Source: CAYLLN01 sp036496265 (GTDB taxonomy: Bacteria > Planctomycetota > Planctomycetia > Pirellulales > Pirellulaceae). Taken from it: 40,055 nt of DNA. Shown piece after piece: positions 18,370 through 25,658 of this stretch (the first letter of the stretch is position 1; each line of letters starts with the position of its first letter). The stretch covers positions 1 to 40,055 of the forward strand of contig DASXLL010000236.1 in assembly GCA_036496265.1 (NCBI GenBank). The letters run 5' to 3'. Made by a program: the position numbers and the translations under genes. The notes under the pieces are model-generated. The model worked only from the letters and a program-made list of their open reading frames with translations. It ran no database searches and was not told the origin of the DNA.

Positions 18370-18480
18370 AAAGATGAGGCCGGCGCTCGGCTCGCTTCCG
18401 GTGGATCAATTCGTTCGGACCTGCGCCCCCAACCCTTACTAAACGTTCCGTTGTCAATCGCAGCGGGTTACAATAACGAC

Positions 18481-18927
18481 ATGGTCAAAAAGTTGGCACT
18501 CCGGCGAGAAAAACCAGCACGCTGGTATTACGGCGCCGACGTCCCCACGTCCGTCATCCGCCGCTTCGCTCGTGAAGTCGCCAATCGATTTAAGCCCGAC
18601 AAAATCGTCCTCTTCGGGTCCTATGCCTATGGCCAGCCCAACGGCGACAGCGATGTGGATATTCTCGTGATCATGCCCTGCCGCAACGAGCATGATCAGG
18701 CATACAAAATTCTTTGCACTTTTGATGCACCATTCGCAATGGATTTGATCGTTCGAAAGCCGCGCGACATCAAGCGGCGATTAGAGGACCGCGACGTATT
18801 CCATACGCACATCATGACGCACAGCAAGGTTCTGTATGAAAAGAGCCACCCGCGAGTGGATCGAAAAAGCGGACGAGGATCTCAAGGCCGCCGAGTTCAT
18901 CGTAGGAAGCAAGCCGCCGCTACATGA
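18481..18927 (+). CDS. Minimal nucleotidyltransferase (MNT, DNA polymerase beta-like), antitoxin-type
   Basis: Small nucleotidyltransferase of the MNT family, 148 residues. The signature LFGSYAYGQPNGDSDVD (about 44-60) supplies the Gly-Ser pair and the catalytic aspartates D58 and D60; D88 in MDLIV is the expected third acidic residue. The ATG at 18481 is used; a TTG at 18451 in the same frame would add 10 residues with no family support. In known MNT-HEPN pairs the nucleotidyltransferase AMPylates and neutralises the HEPN toxin; that role is inferred from the partner gene immediately downstream. Oddity: family members usually end near the sequence KVLYE, but here translation continues about 28 residues into the start of the HEPN gene in another frame, giving a basic tail (SHPRVDRKSGRGSQGRR) of doubtful function. 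Confidence 0.85.
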   Translation: MVKKLALRREKPARWYYGADVPTSVIRRFAREVANRFKPDKIVLFGSYAYGQPNGDSDVDILVIMPCRNEHDQAYKILCTFDAPFAMDLIVRKPRDIKRRLEDRDVFHTHIMTHSKVLYEKSHPRVDRKSGRGSQGRRVHRRKQAAAT

Positions 18928-19222
18928 TATCGTTTGCTTCCATTGCCAGCAGTGCGCCGAAAAATATCTCAAAGCGTTGCTGGAAGAGTTGAACATCTAT
19001 GTCGGCAAGACGCACGATCTGGAAAAGCTGGTTCACGAACTCTTGCCACATCATGTTTCGCTTCGCCCATTTCGTCGTGGCTTGAAGTTCTTAACCCGTT
19101 TTTCCGTTGACCCGCGGTACCCCGGCAAACAGCACACGAAGCGCGAAGCCATCGCTGCAATAAGCCACGCCACCGGGATCCGCACCGAATGCCGCCGCCT
19201 CCTAAAGCTCCACGGCAACTGA
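18836..19222 (+). CDS. HEPN-domain protein, partner of the upstream nucleotidyltransferase
   Basis: 128-residue HEPN protein starting MKRATREWIEKADEDLKAAEFIV, with the typical core HCQQCAEKYLKALLEEL (about 39-56) and a C-terminal helix following RYPG. The start overlaps the nucleotidyltransferase gene by 92 bp in another frame, which implies translational coupling. Together they form the two-gene module known from MNT-HEPN toxin-antitoxin systems and related nucleotide-binding pairs. The Rx4-6H RNase motif of toxic HEPN proteins is not obvious, so this member may not be an active RNase. The next stretch downstream is repeat-like and then a broken gene, as expected of an accessory region. Confidence 0.85.
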   Translation: MKRATREWIEKADEDLKAAEFIVGSKPPLHDIVCFHCQQCAEKYLKALLEELNIYVGKTHDLEKLVHELLPHHVSLRPFRRGLKFLTRFSVDPRYPGKQHTKREAIAAISHATGIRTECRRLLKLHGN

Positions 19223-19267
19223 TCTTACCTCGCCTCGGGAGCTGAGCCTAAGCCGAAAGCGACAATC

Positions 19268-19375
19268 AACGACGCCGAAGGCGTCCCACAAAATAGCCCA
19301 GGGTCGCGCTAGCAGCACCCTGGGTATCCATCGCGCATCATGCCGACGAAAACCCCAACGGGATTTTACATCCGC
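19268..19375. repeat. Multi-hairpin dispersed repeat element
   Basis: Three structured parts are close together: GACGCC-GAA-GGCGTC (19271-19285), CCCAGGGT (19297-19304) pairing with ACCCTGGG (19317-19324), and an AACCCCAACGGGATTTT stretch. The order of a short GCC-type hairpin, a CCCAGGGT stem and a CCCCAACGGGG-like tail resembles structured repeats I associate with planctomycete intergenic DNA. I could compare only within this window and saw no second full copy. Confidence 0.5.
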
Positions 19376-19487
19376 GCCGCGGCGATATTCTATAACCGGT
19401 CGGTACCACTCGGCCATTCGATTGATTTCCGCAAGCGCGACCGCTAATTTTCGGTAATTGCAAACTGCGCTTTTTGCGGCACGCATT

Positions 19488-19949
19488 ATGATTTCAAAAC
19501 CACCGATCGTGACCGAAGCGTTCTTCATCGACTTCGCCCGCTCCTGGTTTACGAGGATCGCTGCCGGTGATCGGTAGGGCGCGTTTGCCCAACTCGATCT
19601 GCCGCCCGAATTCGGCGGTCCATACACGCCGGAGCGGTTTCGTCGCGAGATTGAAGAAGAACATTTTCGCGAGGGGACAGTATTCCGGAACCAGCATCCT
19701 GAAGGTATTGTCTATTCCGATCCCGATGCCATCGGCGAGTCTAAATATGCTTACTTGTACACTCCACGCCCAGTTCACTCTGGAGATGGGAAGGCGGAGC
19801 GAGATCGAAGTGTCCGCGAAGCTAAAAGCGTTGAGCTTGAGCATCCAGTACCGCTCAACGGAGAGTGGAGTGACCTTACAGCGAAATTCCATTTCCTAGA
19901 TCGACGCGATTCGTACGCGATCAGACTGGACTGGCTGCACGTGCTCTGA
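19488..19949 (+). pseudogene. Small hypothetical gene interrupted by an in-frame TAG
   Basis: From the ATG at 19488 the frame reads MISKPPIVTEAFFIDFARS and reaches TAG at codon 30 (19575-19577). It then continues in the same frame without another stop for 123 codons to TGA (19947-19949). The part after the TAG looks like genuine protein: FGGPYTPERFRREIEEEHF, a mid-section GIVYSDPDAIGE, and an end SYAIRLDWLHVL. The break falls inside a plausible run (AAGDR-stop-GAFAQLDLP), so a single substitution from CAG, GAG, AAG or TGG would explain it. I do not recognise the family. Alternatives are a sequencing error or translation of the 3' part from an internal start; no ATG or clear ribosome site follows the TAG. 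Confidence 0.6.
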
Positions 19950-20030
19950 CACCCAGCCTAACTATGCTTGGGGACGAAAGGTTGCTTCCTCGCGTTGGCA
20001 GAGAACAACTTCTAACCGGCGAATACCGGC

Positions 20031-20091
20031 GCGTAACAAGCCGTTGTATCCGCGTTTCCTACCGCGGCAAGCCCGCCGAGCAGTTATGCGG
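20031..20091 (+). other. attC-like imperfect inverted repeat
   Basis: GCGTAACAAGCCGTTG at the left (20031-20046) resembles the common attC left end (YYTAACAAGCCGYTG). At the right, GAGCAGTTATGCGG (20079-20092) gives a GTTATGC core. The two outer parts pair as CGCGTAAC with GTTATGCG, with one mismatch. The site follows the broken small gene by about 80 bp, as in an integron cassette. The central arms pair poorly and the right core deviates from GTTRRRY, so this may be a decayed site or chance. Confidence 0.3.
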
Positions 20092-20807
20092 CGCCGAGAA
20101 ATCGGACGTTTTTAAGAATTTCGCGGCCAATAATCGCCACCCGTCGCGCATCTTATACATTTGTATAGAAAACGCGCACGACAACTCCTAAACGATGGAC
20201 TCCAAGCAAATAACATCTGCCGACCCGTAATTCCGACCCGTATGCATACGATGCATAAATGAAAGCCGACTTTTGAACTTAAACACTTGCCTGACAATAA
20301 CTTGAGCCAAATGCATGCCTTAAAAAATCCGCTGCATCGTGCATATGCAGTCCGGTGAAAACCACCCAGAAGTACCGAATCTCGACCTGCCGCACCTGCG
20401 CTACCCAGCCGCCCCAACGCCTGCCCACCGATTCATCGAGCCTTGTTTGATCCTTGGGCGACGACTCACAGGCAGCCCGCAACTCGAAAAACCCGATTTA
20501 CATTTTCAATATATGCGCCTTTGCAGTCAAAGCCTTCGAGACCCTAAACCTTTGCACCAGGGCGCAAAACCGCCCCGGCCGTTCTGCCGCAGCGCGTTCG
20601 GGGATCTGCACGCCTCCGCATCAACCAAATCGCACGCACAAACACGTCGGTATATGCCGCCCAAGAACTTCGATGCCAAATGGATGCCGACTTCGACGGT
20701 CCGCCATCGCGACCACCGGCCCTGTGCCGGTGGAGCCCTCACTGTTCAGGCTACCCATCGCCGTGCGACGGGAAATTGCGATACTCGCCCAATGCTCGTC
20801 TGGGTGG

Positions 20808-20826
20808 CACTGGCATCTTGCCAGTG
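20808..20826. repeat. Short palindromic element
   Basis: CACTGGCA (20808-20815), loop TCT, TGCCAGTG (20819-20826), perfect 8-bp stem. It lies 40 bp past the 3' end of the convergent small secreted protein gene and may act as its terminator-like 3' structure. Confidence 0.45.
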
Positions 20827-20865
20827 TTTGGTACTGCGACAACGCAGGAGGCCGCAGCCAATGCG

Positions 20866-21444
20866 CTACCGCCCGATGCTCGGCGGATTGTCGATCAGAA
20901 AGTCGCGCGGGCCGCGAGTGGTGTAGTACGGATACGCGACTTGAGCGCTCGGCGGGCCTTGCGGACCAACGTATTCCCGGTGCATGTGCATGTGCCGTGG
21001 ATACCCAGGTGTACCGTGGGCGCCGCCATAAGGACCATAATTCCCGCCGGTAAACATCCGGCCCGGATGGCCATACGGATAGTTCCAGCCAAACGGTGCT
21101 TGGGCAGCTCCATAGCCGGGGCCCCACCCCGGACCACCATAACCACCGCCCGGCGGGCAATTCGTCGGCGGCAGCGGGCCCGGATTCATGTGCTGATGAA
21201 ACCCAGCCTGGGCATTAGCCGCCGCTTCGTTGCTCGCCGGCTGCACTTCGTTGATCTGTGCTGGAGCAGCGAACAGGCCAACCGGCATCGCGTTGTACGT
21301 CGCCTGGTTGAGCTCCGCCGCCTGCCGAATCGCCTGGCATTTCGCACAATTGCACCCGGCTGTCACGGATTGGCCGTCCTGAGCCAAGAGCGAATTGGTC
21401 GCACACAATACCACAGCGAGCGATGCAAAGAGACGGACGATCAT
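20866..21444 (-). CDS. Small secreted Gly/Pro/Tyr-rich protein
   Basis: 192 residues starting at the ATG at 21444 with GGAAGGA about 10 nt upstream. The start gives a clean signal peptide (MIVRLFASLAVVLCATNSLLAQ); the frame extends upstream but without a better start. The mature protein has a short Cys-containing part (AGCNCAKCQAIRQAAELNQ), an Ala/Gln/Asn-rich part, and then a low-complexity half rich in Gly, Pro, Tyr, His and Met (GGGYGGPGWGPGYG). It ends in YYTTRGPRDFLIDNPPSIGR. That ending looks conserved rather than random, and I associate similar C-termini with small exported planctomycete proteins. Function unknown; envelope or matrix location is inferred. Confidence 0.75.
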   Translation of the reverse strand: MIVRLFASLAVVLCATNSLLAQDGQSVTAGCNCAKCQAIRQAAELNQATYNAMPVGLFAAPAQINEVQPASNEAAANAQAGFHQHMNPGPLPPTNCPPGGGYGGPGWGPGYGAAQAPFGWNYPYGHPGRMFTGGNYGPYGGAHGTPGYPRHMHMHREYVGPQGPPSAQVAYPYYTTRGPRDFLIDNPPSIGR

Positions 21445-21809
21445 GGCGCTAGTTCCTTCCGTGAAACTGGGTCGGCCCACTGTCTTCAGCGTAGCCATCA
21501 CGCTCCGCGTGATGAGCCCAGCGAGCGACGGGATGCTCACCGGTTGTCGGTACAGGTCATGGGCGCAGGAAGTGCCAGCCGCGCTGCCGCGCGGTGCCCT
21601 CTATCCTCATCATCGGCGGCAAAACCAGGGGAATTGAAAGAATCGGTAAATGCGGCCGAGTGGCGAAGAACCGGGCGGCTGGCCACTTGGGTTCCTGGCC
21701 ATTGGTCATTCGTGCTTCGTCATTGGTCATTTGCCCTGGCCAATTGGTCCGTCCGCCAGCCAACACCTATAATAAGCCGTTATTTTCATCCATTCCCCTG
21801 GTGCTAGCG
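21445..21809. other. Divergent intergenic region with short repeats
   Basis: About 365 bp between the divergent secreted-protein and phosphoesterase genes. It carries CATTGGTCATT twice (21700-21710 and 21721-21731) with related CATTCGTGCTTCGT between them, a pattern of short dispersed direct repeats. Promoters for both flanking genes should be here; none could be assigned with confidence. Confidence 0.5.
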
Positions 21810-22739
21810 ATGCCGGCGTCCTGCGAAGCGGTTGCAGAAGTCCTGAGCCTGTGCCAACAGGCGCATGAAGCCAACCGCGCCTGCCCTTCGCGCCGCGGCA
21901 ACGTCATTTATCTGAACAGCGACAACGCCGACGAAGTCATGGTCGTTGCTGACCTCCATGGCAACCGCCTCAACTTCGAAAAGCTGCTGGCTATCGCCGA
22001 CTTGGCCAATCACCCGCGCCGACACTTGCTCATGCAGGAGGTTTGCCACGGCGGACCCGAATACCCCGGCGAATCCGGCGGCTGTATGTCGCATCTGCTG
22101 CTCGAAGACTGCATCCGGCTCAAAACCAACTTCCCCGAGCGGTTCCATTTTCTCTTGAGCAATCATGAGTTGGCCGAGCTTGGCGATTTCCCGATTTGTA
22201 AATCACGGCGAATGCTGAATGTGCTGTTTCGCTGCGGCATCAGTGAGCTATATGGGCCGGCAGCAGAGCAAGTGCGGCAAGCCTATCTCGAATTCCTTGC
22301 AACTTGCCCCCTGGCGGTCCGCGTCGAGCCCGGCGTCTTCATCAGCCACAGTTGCCCCGACCGTTGCGACCGCGAGCCGTTCGATTTATCGATTTTTGAC
22401 CGCGATTTGACGCCCGCTGATTACAAGAACGGCAGCCCGGCTTTCAAACTCGTTTGGGGCCGCGATTTCCGCCCCGCCAACGCCGACGCATTTGCCAAGC
22501 AGATCGGCGCGGAAATTCTCATCCACGGGCACGAGCCTTGCGAAGCCGGTTTCAGCGCCCCCAACAAACGCCAAGTCATCCTCGACGGCTGCTGCTCGCA
22601 GGCGACCTACCTCATGTTGCCCGTCGGAAAAAAACTAACCCAAAACGACGTCGTCGCGCGAATTCACGGCTTGCACAATTCGTTGCCCAATTCATCGCCC
22701 AATTCATCGCCGCCGAAAAACGGATCTCGACATGCCTAA
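21810..22739 (+). CDS. Calcineurin-like metallophosphoesterase
   Basis: 309 residues from the ATG at 21810; the upstream extension of the frame lacks family sequence. Metal-site motifs are visible: VVADLHGN (D48, H50), LLSNHEL (N118, H119), VFISHS (H180) and ILIHGHEP (H239, H241). These fit a PPP-like metallophosphoesterase with two metal ions. The usual GDxVDRG motif between the first and second blocks is missing; the corresponding stretch reads LLMQEVCHGGPEYPGESGG, so catalysis may differ or be lost. The C-terminus has a small tandem duplication (SLPNSSPNSSPP). It overlaps the next gene by 8 bp and is probably cotranscribed with it. Substrate unknown. Confidence 0.82.
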   Translation: MPASCEAVAEVLSLCQQAHEANRACPSRRGNVIYLNSDNADEVMVVADLHGNRLNFEKLLAIADLANHPRRHLLMQEVCHGGPEYPGESGGCMSHLLLEDCIRLKTNFPERFHFLLSNHELAELGDFPICKSRRMLNVLFRCGISELYGPAAEQVRQAYLEFLATCPLAVRVEPGVFISHSCPDRCDREPFDLSIFDRDLTPADYKNGSPAFKLVWGRDFRPANADAFAKQIGAEILIHGHEPCEAGFSAPNKRQVILDGCCSQATYLMLPVGKKLTQNDVVARIHGLHNSLPNSSPNSSPPKNGSRHA

Positions 22740-23028
22740 AATCACCGTCCGCGTGCCCCACGCCGATCCCACCGCCGCAATTGCTAAGATTCGCCCCGCC
22801 TTGGAAAAAACGGTCAGCGATTTTCAGGGTCACAATCTCGAACTGAAAGACATTCCCGGCGGCCTCGAGTTCAACTTCAAGAGCATGGCCTTCACCATCG
22901 GCGGCCGCGCGCTCGCCGAACCAACCGACGTACTGGTCGAGGTCGATCTACCCTTTGCCGCGATAATGTTCAAAGACAAAGCCGAAAAGGCCATCACCAA
23001 AAACATCACCCGCGCGCTTCAGCCGTAG
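22732..23028 (+). CDS. Polyhydroxyalkanoic acid system family protein (PHA_gran_rgn-like)
   Basis: 98 residues, starting 8 bp inside the upstream phosphoesterase gene. The pattern is a beta-start MPKITVRVPH, an amphipathic helix ADPTAAIAKIRPALEKTVSDF, then FNFKSMAFTIGGRALAEPTDVLVEVDLPFAAIMFKDKAEKAITKNI. This second half matches the PHA granule-regulator family, small proteins near PHA genes in some proteobacteria but widespread elsewhere. No PHA synthase is in the window, so a PHA role is not supported by context. A palindrome straddles the end of the gene. Confidence 0.75.
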   Translation: MPKITVRVPHADPTAAIAKIRPALEKTVSDFQGHNLELKDIPGGLEFNFKSMAFTIGGRALAEPTDVLVEVDLPFAAIMFKDKAEKAITKNITRALQP

Positions 23029-23047
23029 GGCAAGCTGCCAGCTTGCC
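23029..23047. repeat. Palindromic element after the PHA-family gene
   Basis: GGCAAGCTG (23029-23037) and CAGCTTGCC (23039-23047) are exact complements around one base, starting directly after the TAG stop (ends 23028). It could act as a 3' mRNA structure between this gene and the membrane-protein gene. It belongs to the same TGCCAGCTTGCC/CACTGGCA-like class as the one at 20808. Confidence 0.5.
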
Positions 23048-23061
23048 TGGGTTTGCCGGTA

Positions 23062-23757
23062 ATGGGCCGCACCATGTTCTACTTTCGGTATCGCATTCTT
23101 AATACGTTGCGCGACGAGCTGTTGCTGACAAAAGCGTCGGCAAAGATGACGCTTTTTATGCTGCTTTCCGCAGGAATTCCAACGTGTGGATTGTTTTTTG
23201 GGATTGGCTATGGCGTTCAAACGCACAGCGTTTTGCGCGGGATCGCCGCGGCGTCAATTGGTTTGACATTAGGAGCCTGCCTAGGCTGGATGCTTCCGCG
23301 GGCAGTGTGGAACATACTCCGCTTCTTCGGGCGCAGAGGCTGGTTTCTGCAGCCTAATCCCATCACGCCCACAATCATCCTCAGTTTCGACGAATTCCGC
23401 CGCAGATCGGAAGCGTTAGATCGCGACGACTCGCGAGACCAAGTTTGGTTGCTACCAGCATTCATTACTTGGGCAATCGGTGGACTCGGCGTACTGAATT
23501 ACTTGGGGCGGGATTCCGCCCTGGCTGGGATTGCGGCCTTTGTCGTCATGGCGATTTTCGTGACGCTACTCGTGTGGATCGTTCTCGCTCATCGGCGACG
23601 TGTGAAACTCCATGGCTTGGCTTGCCCCAATTGCGATCGTGAGTTAAGCGACACGGCGGGCGGAGGAATCGTCGTTTCGCTTGGATTGTGCCGTCAATGC
23701 GGAGTGAAAGTAGTCGATGTCAGTGAGGAACTGCCGTCCGAACTCAATATGCAATAG
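23062..23757 (+). CDS. Membrane protein with C-terminal Cys4 zinc-ribbon-like tail
   Basis: 231 residues from the ATG at 23062; TTG at 23053 or ATG at 23074 are alternatives, since no strong ribosome site is visible. Two hydrophobic stretches near the N-terminus (MTLFMLLSAGIPTCGLFFGIGYG and GIAAASIGLTLGACLGWML) and two in the middle (LLPAFITWAIGGLGVLNYL and GIAAFVVMAIFVTLLVWIVLAH) predict four membrane segments. The tail LACPNCDRELSD ... LCRQCGVKVVD has two CxxC pairs, as in a small zinc ribbon. I do not recognise a named family. Base composition is less GC-rich than in the neighbouring genes. Confidence 0.75.
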   Translation: MGRTMFYFRYRILNTLRDELLLTKASAKMTLFMLLSAGIPTCGLFFGIGYGVQTHSVLRGIAAASIGLTLGACLGWMLPRAVWNILRFFGRRGWFLQPNPITPTIILSFDEFRRRSEALDRDDSRDQVWLLPAFITWAIGGLGVLNYLGRDSALAGIAAFVVMAIFVTLLVWIVLAHRRRVKLHGLACPNCDRELSDTAGGGIVVSLGLCRQCGVKVVDVSEELPSELNMQ

Positions 23758-23831
23758 CGCTGCGTTGCACGAGGGCCGTGTTATGCTTTGCACGACACAG
23801 CCCATAGCCTCTTCAAGTTTGTCCGCGCCGA

Positions 23832-24605
23832 CTAATCAAACGTCCTGCACAAAATCCCGCCATCCGCCAGAACGACATTCCCCGTCACATACGCTCCGGC
23901 ATCGGTCGCGAGCATTAGGACAGGTCCCACCATATCGACCGTCTGCCCCCAACGTTTGACCGCTGTCCGATCCGAAAAGATCTTTTTCTGTTCGAGCGAC
24001 AACAAGCTCATCGGCAGATCGGTGGCAATCGGTCCCGGTGCCAGGCAATTGACAGTGATGCCATGCGGCCCAAGCTCCAGGGCCTGGGCACGAGCCATGC
24101 CAATTAGCGCCGCCTTCGTCGCCGAATAACAGCCGCGAGCCGGATTCGACGCCAACCCCATAATCGACGACGTGTAAATGATCCGCCCCCACTTGTTTTT
24201 CACCATCGCAGGCGCCAGCTCGCGGCTTAGCAGCATGCAGCTCGTGAGGTTGAGCTCGACAATGTTATCCCAAACATCATCCGTCGTATCGACCAGCGCC
24301 TGCGGCTTATTGCTGCCCGCGTTGTTGAACAATACATCGCAGCGGCCGAACGTTTTCAGAACATCGGCCGCCAGCCGCTTGATTGCAGCGCGGTCCTGCA
24401 TGTCCGCCACGAAATAGCTGACTTTGACACTGAGTTTGTCAGCGATTTCGGCCTGTGCCTTTTTCAGCTCGTCCTCGTGGCGAGCCGAAATGGCAATGTT
24501 CGCCCCCGCTTCCGCCAACCCGCGAGCAACCGCCTTGCCAATGCCCTTGCTCCCGCCCGTCACGAGCGCAGTCCGGCCGGACAGATTGAACAATTCCTTC
24601 AGCAT
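23832..24605 (-). CDS. Short-chain dehydrogenase/reductase (classical SDR)
   Basis: 257 residues from the ATG at 24605 (MLKELFNLSGRTALVTGG); the frame extends to 24683 but the extra residues are not SDR-like. It has TGGSKGIG (16-23) for NAD(P) binding, NNAG (94-97), catalytic Ser in YTSSIMG (about 146-147), YSATK (Y160, K164) and the PGPIATDLP segment after the active site. Length and motifs fit the classical SDR group that includes 3-oxoacyl-ACP reductase FabG and gluconate 5-dehydrogenase. The FNLSGRTALVTGGSKGIG start is closer in style to gluconate 5-dehydrogenase-like enzymes. Substrate cannot be assigned. No operon partner is evident. Confidence 0.9.
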   Translation of the reverse strand: MLKELFNLSGRTALVTGGSKGIGKAVARGLAEAGANIAISARHEDELKKAQAEIADKLSVKVSYFVADMQDRAAIKRLAADVLKTFGRCDVLFNNAGSNKPQALVDTTDDVWDNIVELNLTSCMLLSRELAPAMVKNKWGRIIYTSSIMGLASNPARGCYSATKAALIGMARAQALELGPHGITVNCLAPGPIATDLPMSLLSLEQKKIFSDRTAVKRWGQTVDMVGPVLMLATDAGAYVTGNVVLADGGILCRTFD

Positions 24606-24769
24606 GAGAGAGATCGCCTTCTCGAATAAGCGTATGTACCAACCCGCATGCAATACGCTAAAGCGATACCTGAAGACAGGCAAGCCGGGGACGCTTAGCC
24701 GCCGCGTCCACGCGGCGTTTTGTCGCGTGAAGAAATTCGAAGCCTGACAGAAAGCCTTATCCCGGCCGC

Positions 24770-25570
24770 TTAATGACCGTGGGCCGCCGATGAGTCCTGT
24801 TTCGGTTCTGAGCCCTTGGGCCCGGAAGAGTGGCTGTCGGAATGAGATGCGTCTGACTTCGTTGCTGGCGGTGCCGCTGGCTTCCAGCGAACCTTGGCCG
24901 GACTTCCGTGTTGCGCAAGTTTCACACCGGTCGTTTCGTTGAGCAAGCTAATCTCAACGCGGGCGTAGCCACCGCCTGAGAGTTGCTCGTCGGGCGTAGC
25001 TAGCGGTTCATATCCGGCAGCCTGGCTCAGGCGAATTCGCTCGCGCGGAATGCCAAGCTTTTCAAGCTCAGTCATGACGACCTGGCACCGCTGATAAGAC
25101 AATTGCCAATGGTCGGAGTAAGGGCTATCCGAGGACAGCGGCCGCCGCGATGAGTGGCCGCGAATCTCGATTTTTTGCGGCTTGCCAACGATGAGCGGTG
25201 TAATTTCCTTAAGCCGGCGGATGGCCTCTTCGTCGAGCTCGACGGATTCCTCGGCGAAATGCACGACGGTGCCGATGCTCGTCCGTTGCCCGCCCGGCGA
25301 CGTAAGCAGAACCGATTCGCTGCCGCCCGCTTCCTTCTCGTGCTGCGGCTCTTTGGTGATTCGAGCCGGAGCCGGATGCTTCGGGGGCCGCTGATGGGCC
25401 GTGCCCTCTTCCTCCGATTCGCGGGCAAAGGGATCGCTGAAGTGATGGGCGATCGCCGTTTTCATCTGATCGCTTTGCGCGACGATCCACATCACGAGGA
25501 AAAACGCCATCATGGCCGTGACGAAGTCGGCATAAGCGACTTTCCAAGCGCCGCCGCCTTTGCCTGCCAT
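24770..25570 (-). CDS. motB: Flagellar stator protein MotB (OmpA-like C-terminal domain)
   Basis: 266 residues. The N-terminus GGGAWKVAYADFVTAMMAFFLVMW is the MotB plug/TM segment with the proton-accepting Asp at position 15 (AYADF). A linker rich in Glu, Pro and His follows. The OmpA/MotB peptidoglycan-binding domain lies at about 100-215 (VVHFAEESVELDEEAIRRL ... IEIRGHSS ... ERIRLSQAAGYEPLA). A Ser/His/Lys-rich tail of about 40 residues is unusual. It lies 75 bp downstream of motA in the same direction. Together they form the ion-conducting stator of the flagellar motor, consistent with motile planctomycete swarmer cells. TolR/ExbD-like alternatives lack the AWKVAYADF signature. Confidence 0.93.
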   Translation of the reverse strand: MAGKGGGAWKVAYADFVTAMMAFFLVMWIVAQSDQMKTAIAHHFSDPFARESEEEGTAHQRPPKHPAPARITKEPQHEKEAGGSESVLLTSPGGQRTSIGTVVHFAEESVELDEEAIRRLKEITPLIVGKPQKIEIRGHSSRRPLSSDSPYSDHWQLSYQRCQVVMTELEKLGIPRERIRLSQAAGYEPLATPDEQLSGGGYARVEISLLNETTGVKLAQHGSPAKVRWKPAAPPATKSDASHSDSHSSGPKGSEPKQDSSAAHGH

Positions 25571-25624
25571 GACGAGTCCTTAGTGATGGATGAGTAAGTG
25601 GTGAGTGGCCAACTGATCGTCAAA

Positions 25625-25658
25625 TCGCTTAGCCGCCGGAATCGCTTAGCCGCCGGAA
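25625..25658. repeat. 17-bp tandem duplication across the motA stop codon
   Basis: TCGCTTAGCCGCCGGAA occurs twice in tandem (25625-25641 and 25642-25658). The distal copy encodes the last residues and stop of MotA (DSGG-stop) and the other copy lies in the motA-motB gap. A recent slippage duplication is likely. Confidence 0.85.

Larger units (their letters stand above)
18065..18480. other. Intergenic region packed with palindromic and short direct repeats
   Basis: About 415 bp without a supported gene. In order it holds a terminator-like hairpin (18084-18104), a 7-bp direct repeat GAGTAAC (18134-18147), a CTCAC-rich simple repeat (18171-18200), a long imperfect hairpin (18268-18322) and an 11-bp GC-rich stem (18345-18369). 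The promoter of the nucleotidyltransferase gene should lie in the last 100 bp. Confidence 0.6.
19950..20865. other. Long intergenic stretch without supported genes
   Basis: About 915 bp. Open frames on both strands have the composition of chance translations (rich in Arg, Pro and His, or Cys, with no domain pattern). It contains an attC-like inverted repeat (20031-20091), an AT-rich palindrome TATAC-ATTT-GTATA near 20155, a perfect 12-bp palindrome CGTATGCATACG (20239-20250) and a small CACTGGCA/TGCCAGTG hairpin (20808-20826). Confidence 0.6.

Noticed and set aside
20339..21053. Overlapping plus-strand open frames of nearly 200 codons
   Set aside because: Arg/Pro/His-rich chance translations. 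Their 3' parts run antisense to the small secreted protein gene, which has a signal peptide and conserved ending.
23029..23047. Rho-independent terminator at the end of the PHA-family gene
   Set aside because: The palindrome is perfect but no T-tract follows and similar elements occur elsewhere, so it is recorded as a repeat instead.
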